Shown here: one piece after another, positions 17,587 through 26,496 of the stretch
Numbering within the stretch: the first letter of the stretch is position 1
How the letters are laid out: each line of letters starts with the position of its first letter
From: Natrinema pellirubrum DSM 15624
Lineage (GTDB): Archaea; Halobacteriota; Halobacteria; Halobacteriales; Natrialbaceae
Direction: 5' to 3'
Assembly (NCBI RefSeq): GCF_000230735.2
Contig: NC_019962.1
Coordinates: forward strand, 3,472,001 to 3,536,000
DNA: 64,000 nt
Program-made: the position numbers and the translations under genes
Notes under the pieces: generated by a model
What the model was told of the DNA's origin: nothing
The model's input: the letters and a program-made list of their open reading frames with translations, nothing else
The model's database searches: none

Positions 17587-18290
17587 CCGAGGCCGCTTCG
17601 ACACCGGCCGGATCTCCCGGAACTGCCCTCCATGAACGAGACCGGCTGCGTTCGATACCTAGTGACACGATAGTAGCCGCTGAAAGTCATTGCACACCTG
17701 ATCGAACGACGGCGTTGCGATCAGTGTGTGAATCGTTTCAGCGGCTACTATAGAACTGCGGACCGACGAACGACTGGCACGAAAGTATGTCGGCATGAGT
17801 AGATGTCCTCGTACCTACCAGTTTGGATTCATTTTCGAGAGCCGCCAACCGCTCGCAGGTCCCCGGTCGGCGACGGACGTGGGATCGCCCGATGTAGGCG
17901 GCCAGGTATCGAGGGTGATACGGGTTTTCGGCGTCGAATCACCGATATCTCGAGGGCAGTGGCGAACGTAGGGGTTCCGTTCCGAGACGTGGCGACCGAC
18001 TTTCGTCTCCGTCTCGAGAGATCAAGTGAAACTCCGTTAGAAGAATTATAAGGCTATTTCGTACCCTTAGAGGAGTTCTCATCGACAGCAAACGATCGAT
18101 CGGTGTGTCTCGCTACTTGGTTCGCACGATCAGATAATACTAATTTTCTCACATGTATGCGAGAATGATCGGTTCGAGAAAAGAGGAACGAACCGGCACG
18201 CGGATTTCGACTTCTCAGGGTCGATGGAGACGGGCAGACTCGAGACGAGCGCCGCGCGGGTGCGGCGGCCGAGTCGATCCCCCTCCCGGC
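17587..18290. other. Gene-less stretch containing a foldback element
   Basis: No convincing coding frame; an 82-residue open frame at 17803-18051 has no homology I recognise. The region holds the foldback element at 17670-17751 and AT-richer DNA around 18040-18160, lower in GC than the genes on either side. This is typical of insertion debris. Confidence 0.5.
17670..17751. mobile_element. MITE-like foldback element
   Basis: An 82-bp element bounded by perfect 16-bp terminal inverted repeats (ATAGTAGCCGCTGAAA and its complement). The symmetry continues inward imperfectly to CTGATCG/CGATCAG around a short centre, so nearly the whole element folds into one hairpin. It has no coding capacity. 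The terminal repeat length fits transposase-mobilised MITEs; the parent IS is not in the window and no clear target-site duplication is visible. Confidence 0.6.
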
Positions 18291-18803
18291 TCACTCCGTC
18301 AGTGGCATCTCCGTGCCGCGGACGCTATCGACGATGACGTCCCCGTCGGGGCGGGACGCGATCCAGAACAGTTTGTGGGCGTCGACCGACCGTTCGAAAG
18401 TCAGGTCCGGCGCGGAGCCGACGGCGACTTTCCGGAGCGTCCACGTGAACACCGCGTCTTCGGCCTTGTCCCGGACCTGCGCGTCGGAGAGTTCCGACGG
18501 GAGGAGCAGGACGTCGTCGACGGTTTCCGTGACGGTGTCGGGAAACACGTCGGCCCTGACGGCGAGCCGGCGAGCGCGGTCGACGCTGACGACGTACTCG
18601 ATATCGCGGTCCGAAAGCAGTGGTCGTTCGATCGTCGCGACGGCGTCGTAGATCCGATACGGGTACGCGACGGCACCGACGCGACCGCTCGAGTCGACGT
18701 CCGCGCGCGCCACCGTCGGTTCGATGACGGTAAGGGCGGCTCGGTCACGCGACTCGCCCGTGAGCGTCGCGGGCTCGACCGAGCGTCGACGCGCGTCGCT
18801 CAT
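18291..18803 (-). CDS. Hypothetical protein coupled to the proline symporter gene
   Basis: 170 residues, unrecognised. Soluble, no signal or membrane segment, mixed alpha/beta pattern with a conserved-looking core (RIYDAVATIERPLLSDRDIEYVV; DAVFTWTLRKVAVGSAPDL). Its ATG directly follows the symporter TAA (TAAATG), so it is translated in the same operon. A role in proline uptake or its control is possible but unproven. Confidence 0.75.
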   Translation of the reverse strand: MSDARRRSVEPATLTGESRDRAALTVIEPTVARADVDSSGRVGAVAYPYRIYDAVATIERPLLSDRDIEYVVSVDRARRLAVRADVFPDTVTETVDDVLLLPSELSDAQVRDKAEDAVFTWTLRKVAVGSAPDLTFERSVDAHKLFWIASRPDGDVIVDSVRGTEMPLTE

Positions 18804-20492
18804 TTACTCGTCACCCTCGTCCCAGTATTCGCTGGCGGTCACGTGTGCGCGAATGGTGTCGGTTTCCGTGACGGCCTTTGGTTCGACGTCGCGACCGCCG
18901 TCGGTCACGTAGTCGGGAGTTCCGGTCGGATCGTCGGCGCTCGAGAGGGCCGAGAGCGGTTTGTTGAAGGAATCGAAGTGATCGTCGACGCCCTCGGGCG
19001 GCGTCGTCAGCAGCGAGACGACGATGAGTGTCGCCGTCGAGAGGATGAACGCGGGGAAGAGCCCGTAGACGCCGACCAGCCCCGTGAGGAACGACGACCC
19101 CTCGATGGCCCCCATGAGGCCGAGCAGCTCGAGGATAGTCGACAGCTGCGTCCAGATGATCATCGTCGTGGTCCCGACGATCATGCTCGCGACGGAGCCC
19201 GTCGCGGTGACCCGTTTCCACCACACGGCCGCGATGAGCGTCGGGCCGATGGCCGCGCCGAGGCCGCCCCACGCGTAGTCGAGGACGAGCGTGTAGATCG
19301 GCGTGTTCTGTGCGAGGAGCGCAAACGCGACGCTGGCTGCGCCGAGCCCGAGCGTGACGTACTGGGAGTAGCGAACGAGCCGCTCCTGGCTCGCGTCCGG
19401 GTTGACGTAGCCGTGATAGACGTCCTCGACGATGGCACTCGTCGCGACCAGCAGCTGCGAGTCGGCACTGGACATCATCGCGGCGAGGGCGGCCGCCAGG
19501 ATGATCCCCGCGATCGCACCGGGGAAGAACTCGAGAGTGAGCAGCGGCATGACGTTGTTCGGGTCCTCGATGCCGCCCTGCCCGAAGACGACAAGCGCAT
19601 AGAGCCCGACGAAGCCGGCGCCGATGTAGGCGACGAACATGAACAGTTGGGCGACCAGCGCCGCGAGACGGATGTTCTCGACCTCGTCGATCCCCATGAA
19701 TCGGACCATCACGTGCGGGTTCCCGGGAATGCCGAGCCCGATGGCGGCGTAGCTGATGATCCCGAAGATCGCAGCCCAACCGGTCATGCCAGCCGTGACG
19801 CTCGTGTACGAACTCCCGGCGGACGCGAGGTCGCCGAACGGGAGCCCGTAGTTGGTAAAGGCGATGATCGGCAGGATGATGAACGCGACCAGAATGATCG
19901 CACCCTGCACGTAGTCCGACCACGCGACCGCGAAGTAGCCGCCGAGCATGGTGTAGCCGACGACGATGACGCCGCCGACGAGGATCCCGACCAGCGACGA
20001 GACGCCGGTGAGGACCTCGAGCAGCGTCCCGGCGGCGACGATCTGTGCGCCCACGTATCCGCCTTCGAAGATCATCAGCACGAACGCTGAGACGCCCTTG
20101 ACGTAGCCGGTGTCGTCCTGCAGTCGTGTCTCGAAGAAGGTCGGCAACGTGACCGCCTTCACGATCTCGGTGTACTTCCGGAGGCGTTTCGCGATGCCGG
20201 CCCACGCGAACAGGTCGGCGGGGATCATCCCGAGACCGTTGTAGAAGGCCATCACGCCGGTCCCGAACGCGTCACTCGGGACACCGAGCGTGAGCCAGCC
20301 GCTCATCTCGGAGGCGCGTTCGGAGAAGCCGGTGACGACCGGGCCGACGCTCCGACCGCCGATGACGTAGTCGTCGACGGAATCCATGAGACGCGAGGAG
20401 TACAGTCCGATACCGAGGAGGACGAGCAGGTAGACGGCGAACGTTCCGAGGACCCAGCTCCCGGCCGAGCCGGCTAACCCCTCACTGGCCAT
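18804..20492 (-). CDS. putP: Sodium/proline symporter (SSS family)
   Basis: 562 residues with about 13 hydrophobic segments of the LeuT-like SSS fold. The N-terminus LLVLLGIGLYSSRLMDSVDDYVIGGRSVG and GFSERASEMSGWLTLGVP match PutP-type Na+/proline symporters. A hydrophilic 60-residue C-terminal tail follows the last segment. Proline as substrate is supported by the proline dehydrogenase and P5C-dehydrogenase genes next door. Its start overlaps the 48-residue ORF upstream by 11 nt, and the unknown 170-residue gene follows immediately. Confidence 0.88.
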   Translation of the reverse strand: MASEGLAGSAGSWVLGTFAVYLLVLLGIGLYSSRLMDSVDDYVIGGRSVGPVVTGFSERASEMSGWLTLGVPSDAFGTGVMAFYNGLGMIPADLFAWAGIAKRLRKYTEIVKAVTLPTFFETRLQDDTGYVKGVSAFVLMIFEGGYVGAQIVAAGTLLEVLTGVSSLVGILVGGVIVVGYTMLGGYFAVAWSDYVQGAIILVAFIILPIIAFTNYGLPFGDLASAGSSYTSVTAGMTGWAAIFGIISYAAIGLGIPGNPHVMVRFMGIDEVENIRLAALVAQLFMFVAYIGAGFVGLYALVVFGQGGIEDPNNVMPLLTLEFFPGAIAGIILAAALAAMMSSADSQLLVATSAIVEDVYHGYVNPDASQERLVRYSQYVTLGLGAASVAFALLAQNTPIYTLVLDYAWGGLGAAIGPTLIAAVWWKRVTATGSVASMIVGTTTMIIWTQLSTILELLGLMGAIEGSSFLTGLVGVYGLFPAFILSTATLIVVSLLTTPPEGVDDHFDSFNKPLSALSSADDPTGTPDYVTDGGRDVEPKAVTETDTIRAHVTASEYWDEGDE

Positions 20493-20628
20493 GTTTTGCC
20501 TCCTCGTAGCGCTCGCGGAGTCGTTTCTCTCGCTTCCCTTCCCAGACGTAGTAGACGACGAGCATCGCCAGGTACAGGGCGAACGGTCCGAATAACCAGA
20601 TCAATTCGACTGATCCACTCTCTGGCAT
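20482..20628 (-). CDS. 48-residue small membrane protein, symporter partner
   Basis: Small ORF read directly from the sequence: starts MPESGSVELIW, one membrane helix (LFGPFALYLAMLVVYYVW), then a basic charged tail (EGKREKRLRERYEEAKHGQ). Its stop overlaps the symporter start by 11 nt. A TATA box (GGTATATTTATG, 20653-20664 on the minus strand) sits 25-36 nt before its ATG, so it is the first and leaderless gene of the transport operon. Small accessory proteins encoded next to SSS symporters are known; a stabilising or regulatory subunit is the likely role (inference). Confidence 0.8.
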   Translation of the reverse strand: MPESGSVELIWLFGPFALYLAMLVVYYVWEGKREKRLRERYEEAKHGQ

Positions 20629-20652
20629 AGTGGCGTGTGCTTACTACCCACA

Positions 20653-20664
20653 CATAAATATACC
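20653..20664 (-). promoter_or_regulatory. TATA box of the proline-transport operon
   Basis: GGTATATTTATG on the minus strand, 25-36 nt upstream of the ATG of the 48-residue protein. It indicates leaderless transcription of the three-gene unit (small protein, symporter, 170-residue protein). Confidence 0.65.
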
Positions 20665-20765
20665 GAATTTGCACCCTTTATACCACACGTGCCAGCGTGG
20701 AAAAATAAAGGAGTCGACGCTCGAGCGGGCTGGTAGACGACGCCGTCGCGAACCCCACAGTCCGG

Positions 20766-21605
20766 TCAGACGCCGACAACGGCGCGGAGCGCAAACAGTG
20801 CGTTCTCCTTGCGCTCGCGGATCCGTCGGTAGAAGTACTGCATCCACTTGTCGCCGTAGGGGACGTACTGATTGACCTCGTACCCCTTCGCGGCGAGTTC
20901 GCGCTGGGCGTCCTCGCGGACCCCCATCAGCATCTGGATTTCGAACGGTGTCCCGTACTCCTTGTGGAGGTCGACCGCGACCTGAAGCATTGCCGGGTCG
21001 TGGCTCCCGACCGCGACACCTTGGTCGAATTCGCGAAACAGGAACTCGAGGTGATCCTCGTAGGCGTCGTCGACGGCCGATTTCGAGTCGAGGGCGACCG
21101 ACGACGGTTCGTCGTAGGCGCCTTTCACCAGCCGGACGGCGGCGGGAACGTCAGCGAGGCGACGGAGGTCATCGCGCGTCCGCGTGAGGTTCGCCTGAAT
21201 CGCGACGCCGACGCCATGGGGATGGTCCCGGGCCGTCGCTTCGACGGCGTCGAGCGTCGTGTCGGTCGTCGTGTGGTCTTCCATGTCACACCAGACGAAC
21301 ACGTCCTCGGCCGCCGCCGTCTCGACGATTCGTTCGAAGTTGTCCCTGAAGACGTCCGGTCCGACGTCGATACCGATCTGGGACGGTTTGACCGAGACGC
21401 TGCCGTTCAGGCCACGACTGGCCAGTTCGGAGACGAGGTGACAGTACGCGTCGGCGTCCTCCGCGGCGGGTTCGGGATCGTCGTAGTGTTCGCCGAGGAG
21501 GTTCAGGATGCCGCCCATCCCCGCTTCGTTACACTCCGAAACGTGGTCCAGAGCGCCTGACGCAGTCGTCCCGGCGACGAACCGGCTCGCGATCGGTGGT
21601 ATCAT
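20766..21605 (-). CDS. Proline dehydrogenase
   Basis: 279 residues from the ATG at 21605 (MIPPIASRFVAG). FAD TIM-barrel signatures: VSVKPSQIGID, CDMEDHTTTD, VAIQANLTRTRDDL, VRLVKGAYDEP, VAVGSHDPAML, EIQMLMGVREDAQ and the C-terminal YVPYGDKWMQYFYRRIRER. These match bacterial/archaeal monofunctional ProDH, which oxidises proline to P5C. The later start is preferred because CATTTAGGT on the minus strand lies 25-35 nt before it. Same strand as, and downstream of, the HTH regulator gene. Confidence 0.93.
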   Translation of the reverse strand: MIPPIASRFVAGTTASGALDHVSECNEAGMGGILNLLGEHYDDPEPAAEDADAYCHLVSELASRGLNGSVSVKPSQIGIDVGPDVFRDNFERIVETAAAEDVFVWCDMEDHTTTDTTLDAVEATARDHPHGVGVAIQANLTRTRDDLRRLADVPAAVRLVKGAYDEPSSVALDSKSAVDDAYEDHLEFLFREFDQGVAVGSHDPAMLQVAVDLHKEYGTPFEIQMLMGVREDAQRELAAKGYEVNQYVPYGDKWMQYFYRRIRERKENALFALRAVVGV

Positions 21606-21688
21606 ACCGGACTGCTGGGACGACAGGTACCTAAATGGATACCCGACCAAAAGATTCGTCCGTCAAAGAGCGAAATAATACACGGTGA

Positions 21689-22417
21689 TCAGACGTCGTC
21701 GGGGTTGAGCAGTTTCGCTTCGGCCTTCCGGAGATGCTCGAGCAGCGTCGTCTTCGAGACGCCGAGTTCGTCCGCGAGTTCGCGCGTGCTGATCTCGCGG
21801 GGCCACGCGTAGTAGTTCCGCTCGCAGGCGAGTTCGAACGCCTCACGCTGGCGCGGCGTGAGGAGATCCGTCCGGTCGGCAGTCTCCGACGGACCGCCGT
21901 CGGGCGTGGCGACCCGACTGATCGAAATCTCCGCGTCCGTCTCGGCCCGGATAGCCTCGAGTCGACGCCGGATCTCGTCGCGACCGCCGGCGACGAAGAC
22001 CGGCCAGTGTTCGACGCCGCCCTCGACGCGTACCGACGCGTCGTGGATGAAGCCATGCGAGACGAGCGTGTCGCTGATACTGTGTTCGGGCTCGTACTCG
22101 ACGAACAGTTCGCGCGTCGCGTTCCCCGGGTTCGGTGCCGTCGTGGGGCGCTGGCCGAGTTCAACCGTCGAGTGCGTTAGCGGAGACTCGGCCGCGAACG
22201 CGACGAACTCGTCGAGTTGTGCCGTCGTGTCGGCGTAGACGGTGAAGTGACCCTTGACCGTCTCCTCGACGGTTCGGTGGACGGTGTGGACGAGCAAGCC
22301 GGCGTCGACCGCCTCGGTCGCCTGCAGGCCCCAGCAGTCCGGATGCCAGATATCGAGCGTGAGTCGCGTCCCGTCGGTTGCCCCTGTCGTGGTCGTCGTC
22401 GAACTCGTACTGCTCAT
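21689..22417 (-). CDS. Bacterioopsin-activator-type HTH regulator
   Basis: 242 residues. A C-terminal HTH_10 domain (LLTPRQREAFELACERNYYAWPRE then STRELADELGVSKTTLLEHLRKAE) is typical of haloarchaeal Bat-family regulators. The N-terminal half, which opens TLDIWHPDCWGLQATEA, is a probable ligand domain. It lies between the proline dehydrogenase and the divergent P5C-dehydrogenase gene, so it is the likely proline-responsive regulator. GTTTATAGTC on the minus strand about 35-40 nt upstream of the ATG could be its TATA box. Confidence 0.9.
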   Translation of the reverse strand: MSSTSSTTTTTGATDGTRLTLDIWHPDCWGLQATEAVDAGLLVHTVHRTVEETVKGHFTVYADTTAQLDEFVAFAAESPLTHSTVELGQRPTTAPNPGNATRELFVEYEPEHSISDTLVSHGFIHDASVRVEGGVEHWPVFVAGGRDEIRRRLEAIRAETDAEISISRVATPDGGPSETADRTDLLTPRQREAFELACERNYYAWPREISTRELADELGVSKTTLLEHLRKAEAKLLNPDDV

Positions 22418-22631
22418 GTGTCGATTCTACTCGGACAGTACGCCGTGAGGACTATAAACATACTGAATACCGATATCATGGACCGGTCGTGGACTCGCGT
22501 TGGACCCGTACCGCGTCGCGAGCCGAAAGCACGGGTCGCGTCGCGGTCTCCATCGTCGATCGTCGCTGGGGGCGGCGCGCCCGACCATGGGAGGCCGTGG
22601 TTATTCCGCCGTGATCCGTCATCCGTACTGT

Positions 22632-24167
22632 ATGAGCCAGCAGACGACAGAGCAACCCGACCGACACTACATCGACGGCGAATGGACGGACGGCGAGGGC
22701 GAGGAAACCTTCGCAAGCGAGAACCCGGCGACTGGCGAGACGTTGCGCACCTTCCACCGCGGAACGCAATCCGACGTCGATCGAGCCCTCGAGGCCGCGG
22801 AGGCGGCACAGGAGGAGTGGCGCGACCTGTCGCACATCGACCGCGCGGAGTTCCTCTGGGACATCTACCACGAACTGCGCGAGCGGACGGACGAACTCGG
22901 CGAGATCGTCACCAAGGAGTGTGGCAAGGAGATCTCCGAAGGGAAAGCCGACGTCGTCGAAGCCGCACACATGGTCGAGTGGGCCGCGGGCAACGCCCGC
23001 CACCCACACGGTGACGTAGTCCCCTCCGAGATCGGGAGCAAGGACGCGTACATGCGCCGCAAGCCCCGGGGCGTCGTCGGCTGTATCACGCCCTGGAACT
23101 TCCCCGTCGCGATCCCGTTCTGGCACATGGCCGTCTCGCTGGTCGAGGGCAACACCGTTGTCTGGAAGCCCGCCGAGCAGACCCCGTGGTGTGGCCAGAT
23201 CATCGCCGAGATGTTCGAGGAGAGCGGTATCCCCGACGGCGTGTTCAACATGGTCCAGGGCTTCGGCGACGCTGGGGCCTCGATCGTCGACGACCCACGC
23301 GTCGACACCGTCCTCTTTACCGGTTCGGCCGAGGTCGGTCAGGAGGTCGCTCGAACCGTCGCCGAACAGCCCGGCAAACTCGCGGCCTGTGAGATGGGCG
23401 GCAAGAACGCCGTCGTCATCAGCGACGAGGCCGACCTCGATACGGCCGTCCACTCGGCGGTCATGAGTTCGTTCAAGACCACCGGTCAGCGCTGTGTCTC
23501 CGCCGAACGGCTGATCGTCCACGAGGACGTCTACGACGAGTTCAAGGAGCGCTTCGTCGAGATCGCCGAGAACATCGCGGTCGGCGACCCGCTGGCCGAA
23601 GACACGTTCATGGGGCCGCTCGTCGAGGGCGAACACAAGGAGAAGGTCCTCGAGTACAACGAACTCGCGCGAAGCGAAGACGTGAACGTCCTCGTCGACC
23701 GCGACGAACTGGCCGACGCGGAAGTGCCCGACGGCCACGAGGACGGCCACTGGATCGGCCCGTTCGTCTACGAGGCCGACCCGGACGCCGACCTCCGATG
23801 TACACAAGAGGAGGTCTTCGGCCCCCACGTCGCGCTCATGACGTACTCGGGCGACATCGAGGACGGCGTCGAGATCCACAACGACACCGAGTACGGGCTC
23901 GCGGGAGCGATCATCTCCGAGGACTACCGCGAGATCAACTACTACCGCGACAACGCCGAGGTCGGACTCGCGTACGGGAACCTGCCGTGTATCGGCGCGG
24001 AGGTTCACCTGCCCTTTGGCGGCGTCAACAAGTCCGGGAACGGCTATCCGAGCGGTCGCGAAGTGATCGAAGCCGTCACCGAGCGCACCGCCTGGACGCT
24101 GAACAACTCCAAAGACATCGAGATGGCACAGGGCCTGTCCGCCGACATCACGACCGACGATGACTGA
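22632..24167 (+). CDS. Aldehyde dehydrogenase, probable P5C (glutamate semialdehyde) dehydrogenase
   Basis: 511 residues. ALDH superfamily: PWNFPVAIPFWHMA, FTGSAEVGQEVA (NAD loop), catalytic Glu in CEMGGKNAV, nucleophile Cys in FKTTGQRCVSAERL, then EEVFGPHVALM and FGGVNKSGNG. The neighbouring proline dehydrogenase, proline symporter and regulator make the second step of proline breakdown (glutamate semialdehyde to glutamate) the likely job. The start at 22632 fits family length and has a weak TATA-like GGTTATTCC about 28 nt upstream; a longer frame opens at 22500 but is basic and unlike the family. Confidence 0.85.
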   Translation: MSQQTTEQPDRHYIDGEWTDGEGEETFASENPATGETLRTFHRGTQSDVDRALEAAEAAQEEWRDLSHIDRAEFLWDIYHELRERTDELGEIVTKECGKEISEGKADVVEAAHMVEWAAGNARHPHGDVVPSEIGSKDAYMRRKPRGVVGCITPWNFPVAIPFWHMAVSLVEGNTVVWKPAEQTPWCGQIIAEMFEESGIPDGVFNMVQGFGDAGASIVDDPRVDTVLFTGSAEVGQEVARTVAEQPGKLAACEMGGKNAVVISDEADLDTAVHSAVMSSFKTTGQRCVSAERLIVHEDVYDEFKERFVEIAENIAVGDPLAEDTFMGPLVEGEHKEKVLEYNELARSEDVNVLVDRDELADAEVPDGHEDGHWIGPFVYEADPDADLRCTQEEVFGPHVALMTYSGDIEDGVEIHNDTEYGLAGAIISEDYREINYYRDNAEVGLAYGNLPCIGAEVHLPFGGVNKSGNGYPSGREVIEAVTERTAWTLNNSKDIEMAQGLSADITTDDD

Positions 24168-24258
24168 GACGAACTGTCCGCTCTGTGGGCGACTGACCGA
24201 CACACCGGAGGAGTGGTGTCAGCACTGCGGGTGGACGAACCACTGCGGCGCCGATTAG
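24160..24258 (+). CDS. 32-residue zinc-finger microprotein (CPxCG type)
   Basis: Small ORF read directly: MTETNCPLCGRLTDT then EEWCQHCGWTNHCGAD. Two Cys-x2-Cys-Gly knuckles (Cys6/Cys9 and Cys20/Cys23) form a minimal zinc ribbon, plus an extra His/Cys near the C-terminus. Its ATG overlaps the end of the P5C-dehydrogenase gene by 8 nt, so it is translationally coupled. CPxCG-type microproteins are a known haloarchaeal class with regulatory phenotypes; the target here is unknown. Confidence 0.7.
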   Translation: MTETNCPLCGRLTDTPEEWCQHCGWTNHCGAD

Positions 24259-24646
24259 CGCCGGTCGACCGGACCACCGCCCGAACCAGTCGTGCGGATC
24301 CGCCCGCGGTCGCCGACGGCAGCGCGTTCCGAAGGTGCGAACGCCAGAACACCGAATCCGAGCCGACGTGGGAGATAACGGCCGGAATCGACCGCGCCGA
24401 TCGAGTCCGCCGTCTTCCATTCACGCATTCCGAACGGACGGCCACCGACGGGAGTCGGAGCCCGGCATGCCACACCACCGATCGCCTGTGGTACTGTGAC
24501 GCATATATAGGCGGATAGGGTACTACCCAAATACCGATCTGGCATCGTAAATCATCAAGAAATAAACCGTACATTCGACGATACTTCCAGAATACGGTTC
24601 ACACATTCCGAACCCTTATGCACGGACGACACGACGACTTCGAACG
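24259..24646. other. Gene-less stretch upstream of an IclR gene
   Basis: No convincing coding frame. AT-rich patches near 24495-24520 (CGCATATATAGG) and 24545-24600, and a TATA-like CCTTATGCA about 25-30 nt before the IclR ATG at 24647. Nothing else is recognisable. Confidence 0.5.
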
Positions 24647-25423
24647 ATGACCGACGATCGCCCTCGGCCAGTCAAGACGACGCAAACGTCGCTCGCACTC
24701 GTTCGCGCGGTCCGCGAGAGCGACGGTGCCACGCTGAGCGAACTGGCTGACCGCCTCGAGCTGGCGAAAAGCACCGTCCACAACCACCTCCACACACTGG
24801 TCGACGAGGGGTTCCTCGTCCGGGACGGCGACACCTTCCACGTCGGTCTCCAGTTCCTCGCGTTCGGCGAACACGCACGCGGACGAAACCCGCTGTACGC
24901 GACGGCGCGCCGGCACGTCTACTCCCTCGCCGAAACGACCGGCCACGAAGCCGACTTCATCGTCGAGGAGAACGGCCGCGCGTACTCCCTCGAGTACGCG
25001 ATTGGCGAGTCGTCCCGACGGAGTCTGTCCGAATCCAGCCCGTTCCGGGCGGGCAACCGGTTCTACATGCATAACTGCGCCTCCGGAAAGGCCCTGCTGG
25101 CGTCGATGTCCGAATCGCGTGTCGGCGAGATTCTCGAGCGCTGGGGGCTGCCGGCGACGACCGACCAGACGATCACCGACGAGGCCGAACTGTTCGACGA
25201 ACTCGAGGCGATCCGCCGTCGCGGGTACGCGGTCAACGACGAGGAGCTGATCGACGGCTATCGGTCCATCGGGGCGGCCGTAACCGACCCCGACGGCGAA
25301 GTCCTCGGGGCGTTCTCGGTCGGCGGCCCGACCTATCGCATGGCGACCGACGAGTCGACGGCCGAGGAGTTGGCACAACTGCTTCGAGACGAAATCGGGT
25401 CGCTCGAGTCCACGCTGTTCTGA
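24647..25423 (+). CDS. IclR-family transcriptional regulator
   Basis: 258 residues, similar in layout to the other IclR protein in this window. wHTH (VRESDGATLSELADRLELAKSTVHNHLHTL) and an effector domain with MHNCASGKALLASMSE, GYAVNDEELIDGYRSIGAAV and GAFSVGGPTYRM. Leaderless promoter. No obvious target is adjacent downstream, so its regulon may be the upstream proline locus or distant genes. Confidence 0.92.
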   Translation: MTDDRPRPVKTTQTSLALVRAVRESDGATLSELADRLELAKSTVHNHLHTLVDEGFLVRDGDTFHVGLQFLAFGEHARGRNPLYATARRHVYSLAETTGHEADFIVEENGRAYSLEYAIGESSRRSLSESSPFRAGNRFYMHNCASGKALLASMSESRVGEILERWGLPATTDQTITDEAELFDELEAIRRRGYAVNDEELIDGYRSIGAAVTDPDGEVLGAFSVGGPTYRMATDESTAEELAQLLRDEIGSLESTLF

Positions 25424-26087
25424 CACCCATGACACACATATGTTTGTAATTGGGGTCGTGGGTTTCAACGCCGGGTCAGCTGCTCCGTCCCGGTCGATGC
25501 AGCGGGGCTACGTCACGGAAACAGAGTCTCTCATACGATAATATGGCTATCCGATAACTATGCCGATATCCGCACACACTATTGCATTATCACCAAACAA
25601 CAGCTGGCAAAGAAATGTAGGATAAAAGACCATTTGAAGCGGCAGACGTACCGACACTCGATAAGCCTTGTCGAGTATATAGGTTTCACAGTTCCTGATT
25701 CACTGTACGAACACATCGTCTGGGCAATACTCCCAAAACAAAACGAGGTTCGACACAGTATCCATGCGGTTCACGACCAGGCCAAAGTGTGAACGTACTC
25801 AGTAGGTTCTGTAGCAACATCGATCCTGCCCCCAATACTGTATTGCTCCTTAGAAACAATATTGCTCCTTGTACAAGAACATGATCGTATTGGTACTTCT
25901 GGGAGAGACGATCGGCCACCCGATACCGAGAGACGAATCACCCGCCACAGAGCAGCCACGACGACGAGCGGACGAACCGGTCTCGAATCGAACCCAGCAG
26001 TGGCGTCGCTGGTTCACGGCGGGTGGAATCGATACCGTCACTCGCGCCAACCGTAACGCGAAAGGCCGCTCGCTCGAACGGGGACAC
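25424..26087. other. Low-GC gene-less patch
   Basis: About 660 nt that is clearly AT-richer than its surroundings between 25520 and 25870. One forward frame is open from about 25510 to a TGA at 25792 without an ATG, and minus frames are open too; none matches a family I know. An 11-nt direct repeat (TATTGCTCCTT) occurs at 25841 and 25860. It looks like decayed foreign DNA. The last 120 nt before the ferredoxin gene regain normal composition. Confidence 0.45.
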
Positions 26088-26429
26088 ATGAGCGACGACG
26101 ACGGTATCCAGCAGGCCAGCGACGTCGGTTCCGGCGACGCGCCCCCGATCGACGAGAAACCCTACAAGATCATCTTCGAGGCCAACAAGTGCTTCGGCGC
26201 GGGCAAGTGTGCCGAGGTCAGCGACAACTGGGAGATGTCCATCGCCTCCGGGATGGCCCAGCCCGAGGAGTACTTCATCGCCGAGGACGACCTCGATCAC
26301 AACGTCCGCGCTGCGGAGGTCTGTCCGGCCAAGAAAGACGACGGCTGCATCCACGTCGTCGACCGCCGAACCGACGAGGAGATCGCGCCCGACCCCCACG
26401 GCGACGGCACGTTAAGCGTCGACTGGTAG
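26088..26429 (+). CDS. Ferredoxin (single-cluster, CxxxxxC type)
   Basis: 113 residues. NKCFGAGKCAEVSDNWEM and AAEVCPAKKDDGC give the Cys spacing of small 3Fe-4S/4Fe-4S ferredoxins of the Fer4_15 kind, where the second cluster position is replaced by Ala/Gly. An acidic N-terminal extension is usual in haloarchaea. It probably passes electrons to an oxygenase or oxidoreductase; no partner is adjacent. The start at 26088 fits family length; the frame is open upstream but basic. Confidence 0.8.
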   Translation: MSDDDGIQQASDVGSGDAPPIDEKPYKIIFEANKCFGAGKCAEVSDNWEMSIASGMAQPEEYFIAEDDLDHNVRAAEVCPAKKDDGCIHVVDRRTDEEIAPDPHGDGTLSVDW

Positions 26430-26496
26430 GCCGACGGCGCGAACGCACACCGAAACGCACATCCCCACCCCGGAACAACCATCGAACGCCTTCTGT

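Noticed and set aside
17803-18051. 82-codon plus-strand frame in the gap after the SDR gene
   Set aside because: Arg-rich, no promoter in position, no recognisable family; treated as chance.
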